This document shows positions 1 through 8,745 of a stretch of 64,000 bases of DNA, one piece after another. Below the pieces are notes generated by a model. That model saw only the letters and a program-made list of their open reading frames with translations, had not been told where the DNA came from and did no database searches. The translations under genes were made by a program, and so were the position numbers. Origin of the DNA: Luteimonas sp. YGD11-2 (GTDB lineage Bacteria > Pseudomonadota > Gammaproteobacteria > Xanthomonadales > Xanthomonadaceae); contig NZ_CP035376.1 in assembly GCF_004118975.1 (NCBI RefSeq), positions 1,612,001 through 1,676,000 of the forward strand, in the 5' to 3' direction. Every line of letters begins with the position of its first letter. The stretch's first letter is position 1.

Positions 1-1031
1 ATCTTGTCGGCGTAGCGCGGGTCGGTGGCGTAGCCGGCCTGCTGCAGCGCGGAGGCGAAGCGGCGCACGTCGCCGCCGGATTCCAACGCCTGCCGGTAGC
101 GCGGGTTCTGTTTGATCATGCGCACATAGTCGGCAAAGCTCTCGGCCGGCGAGCCATAGGCGCGGAAGTCGGCGCGCTCGGTGTGGCGCACCCCGTTGCT
201 GTATTCGTGGGTGGTGGCGGCAGCGCGCTCGCCCTTCCACCCGGTGGCCTTGATGCCGAACAGGTTGTTGGCGGTGTTGCCGTCGCCGCGCTGGATCATC
301 CGCCGGCCCCAGCCGGTCTCCAGCGCCGCCTGCGCGACCAGCGCCCGCGCATCCACGCCAAGCTCGCGCGCGGCTTTCTGTGCGTCGCTCCAGATCGAGG
401 CGACGAAACCTTCGGGGCTGCGCGCACCGAAGCTGGCAGCCACCGCACGTGCGGCCGGTTCGATCACCGCATCGGCCACGGCCGCGGGTGCGCGGCCGAC
501 CGCGGCACCGACTGCCTGCGCGGCGTCGCCGATGGCATCCATCGCCGGCTGCGCACGGCGCATCAGGGTGTCGATGAAGCCGTCCATCGGCGAGCGATCG
601 GTTGACGGGTCGGTCGCGGGCTCACGTCCTGCAATGAGGTCCAGCGCCTGCGCGTTGAGCGCGTCCGGCACCGCATCGAAGCGGTGCATTGCCTGCTGCA
701 GGGGCAGGGCGGCTGCGTCACCGGGTGCGGGCTGCAGGCGTGTGTCGAGAGCGGGCGCCGCGTCACCGCCACCGCCAAGCTGGCGGGCGATGACCTTCGC
801 AAGCCCGAGGCCCTCGCCGTCGGTGAGGGATTTGGCCAGGCGCTGGTCGTAGAGGTCGCGGTAGAGCTGATTCTCGCCGGGGAACAGCGCATCGCCGAAG
901 CTGGCGTCGCGCATGCTCTTGATCATCATCTGGGCGAATACGCCCTCGAACTCGCGCGCGACCTGGTCGATGCGCGCGGCATCGTGGCGCTGGGCGGGGT
1001 TGAGCTCGATGGGGGCGCCGGAGATGCGCAT
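1..1031 (-). CDS. flgJ: FlgJ, rod-cap protein with peptidoglycan hydrolase domain (3' end outside window)
   Basis: Flagellar rod scaffold and muramidase that opens the peptidoglycan for the growing rod. The ATG at 1031 lies 2 nt past the flgI stop, and 343 codons are visible before the window edge. Residues about 1-100 are the rod-binding domain (N-terminal MRISGAPIELNP; FEGVFAQMMIKSMRDA is typical). From about residue 200 comes a glucosaminidase domain with the conserved stretch AQAALETGWG, whose Glu is the expected catalytic acid, followed by NLFGIKA. It is the last visible gene of the operon that starts at flgB. The C-terminus lies outside the window, so completeness cannot be judged. Identification is secure from domains and gene order. 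Confidence 0.95.
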   Translation of the reverse strand, partial: MRISGAPIELNPAQRHDAARIDQVAREFEGVFAQMMIKSMRDASFGDALFPGENQLYRDLYDQRLAKSLTDGEGLGLAKVIARQLGGGGDAAPALDTRLQPAPGDAAALPLQQAMHRFDAVPDALNAQALDLIAGREPATDPSTDRSPMDGFIDTLMRRAQPAMDAIGDAAQAVGAAVGRAPAAVADAVIEPAARAVAASFGARSPEGFVASIWSDAQKAARELGVDARALVAQAALETGWGRRMIQRGDGNTANNLFGIKATGWKGERAAATTHEYSNGVRHTERADFRAYGSPAESFADYVRMIKQNPRYRQALESGGDVRRFASALQQAGYATDPRYADK

Positions 1032-1032
1032 G

Positions 1033-2154
1033 TCAGATGACCTCGAGCTCCGCGCGCAGGGCACCGGCCTGCTTGAGCGCTTCGAGGATGGCGATCAGGT
1101 CGCCGGGCGCGGCGCCCACCGCGTTCACCGCGCGCACGATCTCGTCGAGCGAGGTGCCGCCATCGAACTTGAACATCCGGCTGCCGTCCTGGTCCACGGA
1201 GACGTCGGAGCGCGGGGTGACCACGGTCGCGCCGCGGCCGAACGCCTCCGGCTGGCTCACGCCGATGCTCTCGGTGATGGTCACCGACAGCGAACCATGT
1301 GCGATCGCGGCCGGCATCACCTTCACCTGGGCGCCCATCACCACGGTGCCGGTGCGCGAATTGACGATCACCTTGGCCGGCGCGGTGCCCGGCGACAGCT
1401 GCACGTTCTCGACTTCGGCCAGGAAGCCGATGCGCGCGGCGGGGTCGTAGGGCGCGCGCACGGCCACGGTCACGCCGTCGACGGCGCGTGCGGTGCCCTG
1501 GCCGAAGCGGGCATCGAGCGCGGCCACCATGTTGGAGATGGTGCTGAAGTCGGCGCGGTTGAGGTTGAGGGTGAGCTCGCCGCCCTGGCTGAAACCACCG
1601 GCAACCTCACGTTCGACCATCGCACCATTCGGAATGCGGCCCACGCTCGGCACGTTCACCGACACCCGCGAGCCATCACGGCCCTGCGCGCCGAAGCCGC
1701 CGACCACCAGGCTGCCCTGGGCGATCGCGTAGACCTGCCCGTCGGCGCCCTTGAGCGGGGCCATCAGCAGGGTACCGCCGCGCAGCGACACCGCGTTGGC
1801 GATCGACGACACGGTGACATCGATGGTCTGGCCCGGCTTGGCGAATGGCGGCAGTTCGGCGTGGATGGCCACTGCCGCCACGTTCTTGAGCTGCGGGTTG
1901 ACGTTCGCCGGCACGGTCACGCCGAGCTCGTTCAACATGTTGCGAAGGCTCTGCACGGTGAAGGGCGACTGGCTGGTGCGGTCGCCGCTGCCATCCAGGC
2001 CGACCACGAGGCCATACCCGACCAGCGCGTTGCCGCGCACGCCGCCGACCGACGCGAGGTCCTTGATGCGCTCCTGTGCGTGGGCGGGCAGCGCCAGCGT
2101 GGCGAAGGCCAGCAGGACCAGGGAGAGCAGGGCGAATGGGTGGCGACGGGGCAT
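1033..2154 (-). CDS. flgI: FlgI, flagellar P-ring protein
   Basis: Periplasmic P-ring subunit of the basal body, assembled around the rod with the help of FlgA. It has 373 residues from the ATG at 2154. An upstream in-frame start at 2214 would add 20 residues ahead of an otherwise normal signal peptide ([20 protein letters not shown], then Ala-rich to PAHAQ), so the shorter form is chosen. The mature part opens with [26 protein letters not shown], cut here to its recognisable core [14 protein letters not shown], which is diagnostic of FlgI. The length fits the family. It sits between flgH and flgJ. Confidence 0.97.
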   Translation of the reverse strand: MPRRHPFALLSLVLLAFATLALPAHAQERIKDLASVGGVRGNALVGYGLVVGLDGSGDRTSQSPFTVQSLRNMLNELGVTVPANVNPQLKNVAAVAIHAELPPFAKPGQTIDVTVSSIANAVSLRGGTLLMAPLKGADGQVYAIAQGSLVVGGFGAQGRDGSRVSVNVPSVGRIPNGAMVEREVAGGFSQGGELTLNLNRADFSTISNMVAALDARFGQGTARAVDGVTVAVRAPYDPAARIGFLAEVENVQLSPGTAPAKVIVNSRTGTVVMGAQVKVMPAAIAHGSLSVTITESIGVSQPEAFGRGATVVTPRSDVSVDQDGSRMFKFDGGTSLDEIVRAVNAVGAAPGDLIAILEALKQAGALRAELEVI

Positions 2155-2222
2155 GGCGCAGGCCTGGTTGGGACACGGGTGACGCTGGATCGGTGGTCCC
2201 GCCGTGGCGGGCACGACCGGGA

Positions 2223-2924
2223 TCAGTACGGATACAGCCGCGAGTGGAAGAACCGCCCCAGCCAGCCCATCGCATTCGACTGCGCGATGGCGCCGCGGCC
2301 GCCGTAGACGATGCGCGCATCGGCCACACGGCTCGACGGCACGCTGTTGTCGGGCCCGATGTCGGAAGGGCGCACCACGCCCTGCACCTGCACCAGCTCG
2401 TCGCCCTGGTTCAGCCGCAGGTTCTTGCTGCCCTCGACCACCAGGTTGCCGTTGGGCAGGCGCTGCACCACGGTCACGGTCACGCTGCCCTGCAGGCGAT
2501 TGCTCTGCGTGCTGCGGCCGCTGGCATCGAAGTCGCGCGAGCCACTGGCCGACGCGCTCAGCACGTCGCGGCCGTTGACGGTCACCGGCCCGCCGAAGAG
2601 CTCCGGCACGCCGATGCCGATGCTGCTCTCCTTGCCGACCTGGGTGGCCGCGTTGGTCTGCGCCACGGTGCTTTCGACCAGCTGGATGGTGAGCAGGTCA
2701 CCGACCTCGCGCGCACGCTTGTCGGCAAACAGCGACAGCCCGGTGTTGCCACCGCTGGCCTGGTAGATCGCACCCTGGCTGGCGTAGGCGGGAGCCACCG
2801 GCGCAGACGTCACCTGCTGTGCGATCGGCGGGTAGGGGCGCACGTCGCCGGCGGCAACACAGCCGGCCAGCAGCATCGGTGCCAGCAAGGCGATCACGAC
2901 GGAACGGCGGAGAAGAGTGTTCAT
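2223..2924 (-). CDS. flgH: FlgH, flagellar L-ring lipoprotein
   Basis: Outer-membrane lipoprotein forming the L-ring. It has 233 residues. The N-terminal [22 protein letters not shown] holds a lipobox (LLAGC) with the acylated Cys at residue 22. The body shows [19 protein letters not shown] and the C-terminal region with [18 protein letters not shown], both typical of FlgH. It lies 8 nt downstream of flgG and is probably transcribed from the sigma-54 promoter ahead of flgG as well as from the flgB promoter. Confidence 0.97.
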   Translation of the reverse strand: MNTLLRRSVVIALLAPMLLAGCVAAGDVRPYPPIAQQVTSAPVAPAYASQGAIYQASGGNTGLSLFADKRAREVGDLLTIQLVESTVAQTNAATQVGKESSIGIGVPELFGGPVTVNGRDVLSASASGSRDFDASGRSTQSNRLQGSVTVTVVQRLPNGNLVVEGSKNLRLNQGDELVQVQGVVRPSDIGPDNSVPSSRVADARIVYGGRGAIAQSNAMGWLGRFFHSRLYPY

Positions 2925-2932
2925 CGCGGTGC

Positions 2933-3718
2933 TCAGACGTTGTTGTTGAGGTAGCCCAGCATCGAGTCGGTGGTCGAGATCGCCTTGGCGTTCATCTCGT
3001 AGGCGCGCTGGGTCTCGATCATGCTGACCAGCTCCTCGACCACGTTGACGTTGCTGCCTTCAAGCGACCCCTGCTCGAGCTGGCCAAGGCCATTGAGGCC
3101 CGGGGTGCCGTTCTGCGCAGGGCCGGATGCCGTGGTCTCGAGATAGAGGTTCTCGCCACGTGCCTGCAGGCCGGCGGGATTGATGAAATCGGTGATGGTG
3201 AGTGCGCCGATCTCCAGCGCCTGCGCCTCGCCGGCGACCTGCACGCTGATCGTGCCGTCCTTGCCGATGGTCATCGACTGCGCGCCTTCCGGCACCTGGA
3301 TGCCGGGCTGCACCGGATAGCCGCTGCTGGTGACCAGCTCGCCCTGCGCGTTGACCTGGAAGCCGCCGTCGCGGGTGTAGGCGGGGGTGCCGTCGGGCAT
3401 CAGTACCTCGAAGAACCCGCGGCCGTTGATCATCACGTCGAGGGCGCGGCCGGTCTGCTGCGGGTTGCCCTGCTGGAAATCCTTGGCGGTGGAGACCACC
3501 CGCACGCCGGTGCCCAGCTGCAGGCCGGACGGCAGCTGCGTCTGCGCCGACGTGGCGCCGCCCGGCTGGCGCACCTGCTGGTACAGCAGGTCCTCGAAGT
3601 TGGCGCGATCGCGCTTGAAACCGGTGGTGTTGGTGTTGGCGAGGTTGTTGGCCACCACCGACATCCGCGTCTGCTGCGCGTCCAGTCCGGTCTTGGCGAC
3701 CCAGAGAGCCTGGTTCAT
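2933..3718 (-). CDS. flgG: FlgG, distal rod protein
   Basis: Structural subunit of the distal flagellar rod. It has 261 residues, the usual FlgG length. It begins [20 protein letters not shown], followed by the axial-protein signature [12 protein letters not shown], and ends with the family C-terminal motif [23 protein letters not shown] (core [15 protein letters not shown]). A good ribosome site (GAGGA) precedes the ATG by a few nt. A separate sigma-54 element about 48 nt upstream suggests that flgGHIJ can be transcribed independently of flgBCDEF. Confidence 0.98.
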   Translation of the reverse strand: MNQALWVAKTGLDAQQTRMSVVANNLANTNTTGFKRDRANFEDLLYQQVRQPGGATSAQTQLPSGLQLGTGVRVVSTAKDFQQGNPQQTGRALDVMINGRGFFEVLMPDGTPAYTRDGGFQVNAQGELVTSSGYPVQPGIQVPEGAQSMTIGKDGTISVQVAGEAQALEIGALTITDFINPAGLQARGENLYLETTASGPAQNGTPGLNGLGQLEQGSLEGSNVNVVEELVSMIETQRAYEMNAKAISTTDSMLGYLNNNV

Positions 3719-3765
3719 CGGAATTCCTCAGGGCTGGCGCGCGATGGCGCCGTCGCGAGGACTGA

Positions 3766-3781
3766 TGCAATCGGTGTGCCA
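3766..3781 (-). promoter_or_regulatory. Sigma-54 promoter ahead of flgG
   Basis: Read on the minus strand, this is TGGCAC-ACCGA-TTGCA, an exact match to the RpoN consensus TGGCAC-N5-TTGCA, including GG at -24 and GC at -12. It lies in the 82-nt gap between flgF and flgG, about 48 nt from the flgG ATG. This is the spacing expected for a class 2 or 3 flagellar promoter activated by FlrC or FleQ. No activator site was identified. Confidence 0.85.
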
Positions 3782-3800
3782 GAACCCCGCTGGAGCCCGG

Positions 3801-4550
3801 TCAGCCGCCCAGGCGCAGCAGGCTGTTGGCGGCCTGGGCGTTGTCGTCGCCGCGCTGGATCAGCTTCACCTGCATCTCGAACTGGCGCTGCAGCTGGATC
3901 ATCTGCACCAGCGCGCCGGCGGCATCGACATTGCTGCCTTCCAGCGTGCCGGTGGTCATCACGTCGCCGGCGGCCTGGGCCAGCGGCTGTTCGGGCTGCG
4001 CGTTGCGCATCAGCCCGTCGAGGCCACGCGTCAGCCGCTCCGGCGTGGCATCGACCACGCGGATGCGGCCGACCACGGCCATGGTCTGCGGGCCTTCGCC
4101 CAGCGGGATGATCGACACCGTGCCGTCATGGCCGATGTCGAGCGCCTGGTGCGGCGGCAGTGCGATCGGCTGCCCCTGCTCGTCGAGCAGTGGATGCCCG
4201 CCGGCGGTGACCAGCTGGCCGTTCGGCGTCAGCGACAGGTTTCCGGCGCGGGTATAGGCCTCGCCGCCATCGGGCGACTGCACCGACAGCCAGCGGTCGG
4301 GTCGCAGCGACACATCCAGCGGGTTGCCGGTGACGCGCTGGGCACCGACCCGGCTGTCGAAGCCCTGGTCGACATGCAGTGCATCGATGCGCGATGCATG
4401 TCCCGGCCCCTCGACACGGTAGGCGCGGGTGTTGGCCAGCGCCGCCTTGAAGCCCGCGGTGTCGGCGTTGGCGAGGTTGTGCGACACCGTGCCCTGCGCC
4501 TGCAGGGTGGAGCGCGCGCCGGTCATCGCGACGTAGAGGGCCTTGTCCAT
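3801..4550 (-). CDS. flgF: FlgF, proximal rod protein
   Basis: Rod subunit of the basal body. It has 249 residues, starting MDKALYVAMTGARSTLQAQG and followed by the axial-family motif HNLANADTAGFKA. The C-terminal motif NVDAAGALVQMIQLQRQFEMQ matches FlgF proteins (core ALVQMIQLQRQFE). It lies between flgE and flgG. Its sequence resembles FlgG, as expected for rod paralogues, but the divergent C-terminus and gene order fix the assignment. Confidence 0.96.
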   Translation of the reverse strand: MDKALYVAMTGARSTLQAQGTVSHNLANADTAGFKAALANTRAYRVEGPGHASRIDALHVDQGFDSRVGAQRVTGNPLDVSLRPDRWLSVQSPDGGEAYTRAGNLSLTPNGQLVTAGGHPLLDEQGQPIALPPHQALDIGHDGTVSIIPLGEGPQTMAVVGRIRVVDATPERLTRGLDGLMRNAQPEQPLAQAAGDVMTTGTLEGSNVDAAGALVQMIQLQRQFEMQVKLIQRGDDNAQAANSLLRLGG

Positions 4551-4630
4551 CGGGTGACTCCGGAAATGCGGGAACGATCAGCAGGCAGACGGCGTCGGGA
4601 CGGCGCTGTGTGGCGCCGCCCCGGGCGCGC

Positions 4631-5854
4631 TTACCTGATGTTGATCACCGTCTGGGTGATCTGGTCCTGGGTGGAGATCATCTGCGCGTTGGCCTGGAAG
4701 TTGCGCTGCGCGGTGATCATGTTCACCAGCTGCGCGGTCAGGTCGACGGTCGACGACTCCAGTGCACCGGCCTGGATCTGGCCGAAGTCCGAGCTGTCCG
4801 GAGCACCGGTCCGCGGCGCACCGGAGGCGTAGCTTTCCGCCCAGGTGTTCTCGCCCTGCGCCTGCAACCCCTGCGGATTGACGAAGGTCGACAGCGCGAT
4901 CTGCCCCAGCGGCCGGTCGGCACCGTTGGAATAGCGTGCGAACACCACGCCGTCGCCGGAGATGCTGATCTCGTTGAGCTTGCCGGCGGCATAGCCGTCC
5001 TGGCGGGTATCGCGCAGCTGGAAGCGCTCGCCGTACTGGGTGGACCCGGCCAGGTCGAGGTTGAGCTCGAGCACGCCGGCCCCGGTGGACGGGGTGAACG
5101 GATCCAGCGCGATGCGCCCATCGGCCGGGGCGACCAGCGCGCCGGAATCGGAGAACTCCAGCGTCACCGGGGTGCCGGCCGGCTGCCCGTCGACATAGTT
5201 GTGCACCTGCCACTCGTTCGGATTCGCGGTCTTGACGAAGTACGAGGTCTGCACGTGGCTCACGCCCAGCGAATCGAACACGGTGATGCCGCCGGTCGAT
5301 GCGTTGTAGCTGTTGGGCTCGCTGGGGTCGAAGGCGGTGATGGCCGGCTGCGCGGCGTTGCCGGGCAGGGTGAACATCAGGTTGACCCGGCTGGTCTGCT
5401 GGGGCGGGCTGTCGGTGGTGAGCAGCTGCAGGTCGCCGACGCGGCCGATGTCGAAACCGTCGGCGCCTTCGCGCGGCGGGTAGACCTGCAGGCGTGCGCC
5501 ATCCGGCGTGCCGACGAAGCCCTGTGCATCGGTCTGGAAATTGCCGGCACGCGAATAGACGCGTGCGCCGTTCTTGTTCAGGGTGAAGAAGCCTTCGCCG
5601 TCGACCGCCATGTCCAGGCTGCGCCCGGTGGGGTCGATGTTGCCCTGCGAGAACTGCTGCGCCACGTTGCTGAGCTTCACGCCGGAACCGATGGCGTTGC
5701 GCGCCAGGCCGTAGGTGCTGTTGGAGAACAGGTCGGCGAACTCCGCACGCGACTCCTTGAAGCCGGTGGTGTTGACGTTGGCGATGTTGTTCGCGGTGAC
5801 GTTGAGGTTGGCGTTGGCCGCGTTGATGCCGGACAGCGAGGTGTTGAAGCTCAT
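4631..5854 (-). CDS. flgE: FlgE, flagellar hook protein
   Basis: Hook subunit, exported by the flagellar type III system. It has 407 residues, starting MSFNTSLSGINAANANLNVT, then NNIANVNTTGFKESRAEF. The C-terminus has STVDLTAQLVNMITAQRNFQ, the axial-protein coiled-coil motif. The central residues, about 150-300, form the variable hook domain (contains DSLGVSHVQTSYFVKT). The length is typical for gamma-proteobacterial FlgE. It is followed by flgF after an 80-nt gap in which no sigma-54 element was seen. Confidence 0.98.
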   Translation of the reverse strand: MSFNTSLSGINAANANLNVTANNIANVNTTGFKESRAEFADLFSNSTYGLARNAIGSGVKLSNVAQQFSQGNIDPTGRSLDMAVDGEGFFTLNKNGARVYSRAGNFQTDAQGFVGTPDGARLQVYPPREGADGFDIGRVGDLQLLTTDSPPQQTSRVNLMFTLPGNAAQPAITAFDPSEPNSYNASTGGITVFDSLGVSHVQTSYFVKTANPNEWQVHNYVDGQPAGTPVTLEFSDSGALVAPADGRIALDPFTPSTGAGVLELNLDLAGSTQYGERFQLRDTRQDGYAAGKLNEISISGDGVVFARYSNGADRPLGQIALSTFVNPQGLQAQGENTWAESYASGAPRTGAPDSSDFGQIQAGALESSTVDLTAQLVNMITAQRNFQANAQMISTQDQITQTVINIR

Positions 5855-5908
5855 GGCGGACTCCGTGAGAGGGTCGTGCGCGGGAAGGGCGTGGAAGGGT
5901 GGGCGTCG

Positions 5909-6583
5909 TCAGCCGACGCGCAGGACGTGGCCGACCGGCGCGGTGCCGAGGCCCTGGATGTCGAGATAGAGGCCATCGGCACCCACCGATACGCTGTCGA
6001 CGCGACCGCGCACATAGGTGCTCAGGGTGGTGCTGTTGCCATTGCCGGCGACATGTTTCGCGGTGATGGCATACGCCCCCGGCGGCATGCGCTCGCCGGC
6101 GGCATTGGTGCCGTCCCAGGCGAACGGCACTTCACCGGCGGCGTCGGCCGGCACCACGATCTGCCGCACCGGCTGGCCGCTGGCATCGGTGATGTCGAAG
6201 GTCACCAGGCCGGGCGCGGGCGCCGCGACCAGCCCGCTGGCATCGCCATCGGTGCCGAGGGCCACCTTGGCCGACGGCAGCACCACCTCGCGCCCGACCA
6301 GCGCCGCACCGCGCATCAGCTGGTCGCCGGCCATCGCATTGGCGAAGCCGCTGACGGTGCCGTTGAGCGCCTGGATGCCCTGCACGGTGGAGAACTGCGC
6401 CATCTGCCCGAGGAACGCGCTGTTCTCCATCGGATTGAGCGGGTCCTGGTGCTTGAGCTGTTCGGTCATCAGGCGCAGGAAGTCGGCCTGGCCGAGCGAT
6501 TCGCTGCGCTTGTCGGCACCGGCCTTGCCGGCACCACCACCGATACCGAGGTTGTTGAGCACATCGCTGGAAATGCTGGTCAT
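5909..6583 (-). CDS. flgD: FlgD, hook-assembly scaffold
   Basis: Hook cap protein required for polymerisation of FlgE. It has 224 residues from the ATG at 6583 (MTSISSDVLNNLGIGGGAGK). The reading frame stays open further upstream to 7444, but that part is the shadow of flgB and flgC. The N-terminal signature FLRLMTEQLKHQDPLNPMEN and the C-terminal Ig-like FLG domain (VPFAWDGTNAAGERMPPGAY) are both present. It sits in the expected place between flgC and flgE. Confidence 0.97.
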   Translation of the reverse strand: MTSISSDVLNNLGIGGGAGKAGADKRSESLGQADFLRLMTEQLKHQDPLNPMENSAFLGQMAQFSTVQGIQALNGTVSGFANAMAGDQLMRGAALVGREVVLPSAKVALGTDGDASGLVAAPAPGLVTFDITDASGQPVRQIVVPADAAGEVPFAWDGTNAAGERMPPGAYAITAKHVAGNGNSTTLSTYVRGRVDSVSVGADGLYLDIQGLGTAPVGHVLRVG

Positions 6584-6600
6584 CGTCCGGGCTCCGGGGC

Positions 6601-7008
6601 TCAGCGGCCCATGCTCAGGGTCGCCACGGCGAGCTCCTTGGCGGTATTGAGCATCTCCACGCCGGCCTGGTAGCTGCGCGAGGCGGAAATCATGTTGACC
6701 ATCTGCGCAACCGGGTCGATATCGGGCGCGTACACGTAGCCCTGTTCGTCGGCCAGCGGGTGGCCGGGTTCGTAGCGCTGGATGGGCGGTGTGTCGCGCT
6801 CGACGACACCGGCCACCTGCACGCCGGTCAGCGCGGGGTCGCTGCCGTGCGCGGTGGCGCGGAATACCGGCTCCAGCGGCTTGTAGACCTGGTCGGGCGA
6901 GCCGGCAACGGAGCCGGCATTGGCCATGTTGCTGGCGAGGGTGCTCAGGCGCACCGACTGCGCCTGCAGGGCGGAGCCGGCGACGTCGAAGATCGGCAGG
7001 TTGCTCAT
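6601..7008 (-). CDS. flgC: FlgC, proximal rod protein
   Basis: Proximal rod subunit of 135 residues. It starts MSNLPIFDVAGSALQAQSVR with the axial motif near residues 25-35 (ASNMANAGSV, slightly degenerate against the usual NLANAxT). The C-terminal VAQMVNMISASRSYQAGVEM and LNTAKEL are family hallmarks. It lies 3 nt downstream of flgB and 17 nt upstream of flgD, consistent with one transcript from the sigma-54 promoter before flgB. Confidence 0.97.
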   Translation of the reverse strand: MSNLPIFDVAGSALQAQSVRLSTLASNMANAGSVAGSPDQVYKPLEPVFRATAHGSDPALTGVQVAGVVERDTPPIQRYEPGHPLADEQGYVYAPDIDPVAQMVNMISASRSYQAGVEMLNTAKELAVATLSMGR

Positions 7009-7011
7009 GGC

Positions 7012-7428
7012 TTACTGTCCGGTGATGGCGGTCAGGAGGGTGCGCACCTTCGATTCCATGAAGCTCAGCGAGGCGCGGTATTCGAGTGCCGCGCGGCCAT
7101 AGGCGGCGCGCTCGGCATCGGGATCGACGGTGTTGCCATCCAGGCTGGGCTGCGCGGCGACACGGGCCGTGGTGAACGGCTGCAGGGCGTCGTCGAGGCC
7201 TGGAACGGGAATGTGACCGGGGCGGGGCTCGCGCGACGCCGCCGCGACGCTGCCGGCGTCGCGGGTACGCGCAGCGGCGGCCAGCGCGGCGTTGAAGTCG
7301 AGGTCGCGGGCCTGGTAGCCGGGGGTGTCGGCATTGGCCAGGTTGCTGGCGATCAGCTTCAGCCGCTGCTCGCGCAACGGCAGTGCATCGGCCTGCAGGC
7401 CCATGTACGACGAGATCAGATTGGACAT
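7012..7428 (-). CDS. flgB: FlgB, proximal rod protein
   Basis: First gene of the rod/hook operon, 138 residues from the ATG at 7428. This start has a strong GGAGGG site about 5 nt upstream, whereas the open frame extending to 7614 has none. Motifs are MSNLISSYMGLQADALPLRE, IASNLANADTPGYQARDLDF and, at the C-terminus, LEYRASLSFMESKVRTLLTA. The sigma-54 element at 7462-7477 places transcription start about 23 nt before the ATG, which also rules out the longer frame. Confidence 0.96.
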   Translation of the reverse strand: MSNLISSYMGLQADALPLREQRLKLIASNLANADTPGYQARDLDFNAALAAAARTRDAGSVAAASREPRPGHIPVPGLDDALQPFTTARVAAQPSLDGNTVDPDAERAAYGRAALEYRASLSFMESKVRTLLTAITGQ

Positions 7429-7461
7429 CGCAGCCCTCCGGCAAACGCTCGCCGGGGACTG

Positions 7462-7477
7462 TGCAAGTGATGTGCCA
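7462..7477 (-). promoter_or_regulatory. Sigma-54 promoter ahead of flgB
   Basis: On the minus strand this is TGGCAC-ATCAC-TTGCA, an exact RpoN -24/-12 match located 34 nt before the flgB ATG. It is expected to drive flgBCDEF(GHIJ) as a RpoN-dependent flagellar promoter. Confidence 0.88.
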
Positions 7478-7636
7478 GACCCTTCTTCAGCGTGCGGGAG
7501 ACAGGTCGGCAGGAGTGCGGATATGGACGGCGAGGCCGCCCGAAGAGGGAGCGCCATGGATGGCGTGAATGCAGGTGGTGCAAAGCGCCGGATGAGGCAT
7601 CGGGCGCGGGACACCCGTCAGGGACAACGTCCCTGG

Positions 7637-7656
7637 ACTCCCGCCTTCGCGGGAGT
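7637..7656. repeat. REP-like GC hairpin
   Basis: ACTCCCGC-CTTC-GCGGGAGT, an 8-bp perfect inverted repeat with a CTTC loop, followed by GACG. It lies in the 269-nt gap between the flgB promoter and the end of cheV. Similar extragenic palindromes with this core are common in Xanthomonadaceae genomes (general knowledge). It may protect or end the cheV transcript, but no T-run follows it. The rest of the gap shows no gene. Confidence 0.6.
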
Positions 7657-7697
7657 GACGACCGGGTGCGCTTGAAGCGGGGATCTGGTGGCGTCGC

Positions 7698-8651
7698 TCA
7701 GGCGACCCGGCGGCCGCCCGCGCTGGCGGCGACCTCGTTCAGCCGCTTGAGCACGTACTCGGCAAGCTCGTGCGGGCTGTACTTGGCGACGAAGGCGTTG
7801 GCGCCCACGCTCTGCACCATCGAGGTGTTGAACACGCCCGACAGCGAGGTGTGCAGCAGCACGAACAGATCCGCCAGGCCCGGGTGGCGACGGATCTCCG
7901 TCGTCAGCGTATAGCCGTCCATCGCCGGCATCTCGATGTCGGACACGATCATCGCGTAGCGCTGCGAGGGTGGCTCCCCGCTGGCGTGCAGCTGCAATAG
8001 ATGGTCCAGCGCCTGGCGGCCATCGGACAGCAGGGTCACCCCGACGCCCAGCTGGTCGAGCACGCTGCGGATCTGCTGGCGGGCCACGCGCGAGTCGTCG
8101 ACCACCAGCACCTGCATCGGCGGGGCGTCGGCGGGCAGCGCGTATTCCGGCGGCAGCTCCGCGTCCATCCGTGCCTGCGAGATGTCGGCCAGCACGCTTT
8201 CCACGTCGATGACCTGGATCAGCTCGCCCTGGTAGCGGGTGACCGCGGTGAGGTAGCTGCCCTCGGCACCGAGGTCCGGCGGCGGATGGATGTCCTCCAC
8301 CGCGATGTTGACGATGCGCTCGACCTCGCTGACCAGGAAGCCCTGCACCGAACGGTTGAACTCGGTAACCACCATATAGGCCGGTGTGTCGTTGGCGCGC
8401 TCGGGGTGGGCGATGGCGAGGCCGAGGTCGAGCACCGGCACGCTGCGGCCGCGCACGTCGGCCACGCCGGCGAACTGCTCGGGCAGCCCCGGCACCCGGA
8501 ACAGCCCGGGCCGGCGCAGCACCTCCTGCACCTTGAAGACGTTGACGCCAAAAAGCTGGCGTCCGCCCAGGCGGAAGAGCAGCAACGCCAGCCGGTTGTG
8601 GCCGGCGAGGCGGGTGCGCTGGTCGATGCGGTCGAGCAGGTCCTGGGACAT
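7698..8651 (-). CDS. cheV: CheV, CheW-receiver chemotaxis coupling protein
   Basis: Couples chemoreceptors to CheA and adapts through phosphorylation. It has 317 residues: a CheW-like domain at about 1-165 (starts MSQDLLDRIDQRTRLAGHNR, with the family motif VADVRGRSVPVLDLG) and a receiver domain at about 180-310 (VLVVDDS; phospho-acceptor Asp in IVSDIEMPAMDGY; conserved K in FVAKYSP). The start is fixed by homology to CheV N-termini. No Shine-Dalgarno is visible, and a FliA-like element ends only 8 nt before the ATG, so the mRNA may be leaderless. It is divergent from flgA. Confidence 0.95.
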   Translation of the reverse strand: MSQDLLDRIDQRTRLAGHNRLALLLFRLGGRQLFGVNVFKVQEVLRRPGLFRVPGLPEQFAGVADVRGRSVPVLDLGLAIAHPERANDTPAYMVVTEFNRSVQGFLVSEVERIVNIAVEDIHPPPDLGAEGSYLTAVTRYQGELIQVIDVESVLADISQARMDAELPPEYALPADAPPMQVLVVDDSRVARQQIRSVLDQLGVGVTLLSDGRQALDHLLQLHASGEPPSQRYAMIVSDIEMPAMDGYTLTTEIRRHPGLADLFVLLHTSLSGVFNTSMVQSVGANAFVAKYSPHELAEYVLKRLNEVAASAGGRRVA

Positions 8652-8658
8652 GCCGGCG

Positions 8659-8685
8659 GTAACGGCGCCACCGGCGTGAACTTGA
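8659..8685 (-). promoter_or_regulatory. Candidate FliA (sigma-28) promoter of cheV
   Basis: Minus strand reads TCAAGTTC-N11-GCCGTTAC against TAAAGTTT-N11-GCCGATAA, 12 of 16 matches with exact spacing. The -10 element ends 8 nt before the cheV ATG, which puts the expected transcription start at or next to the start codon. Confidence 0.55.
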
Positions 8686-8695
8686 GCGCGCGTCG

Positions 8696-8711
8696 CGGCA
8701 CGCGGCTTGCA
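8696..8711 (+). promoter_or_regulatory. Sigma-54 promoter of flgA
   Basis: CGGCAC-GCGGC-TTGCA, one mismatch from TGGCAC-N5-TTGCA, with the essential GG and GC dinucleotides and correct spacing, 34 nt before the flgA ATG. It partly abuts the divergent cheV FliA-type element. Confidence 0.75.
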
Positions 8712-8745
8712 ACATCGCTGCCATCGTCATGCCGCAAGGACCCCC

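Noticed and set aside
913-2307. Long plus-strand frame of 464 codons opposite flgJ, flgI and flgH
   Set aside because: Mirror of real minus-strand genes in high-GC DNA. It is His/Arg/Ala-rich with no family resemblance.
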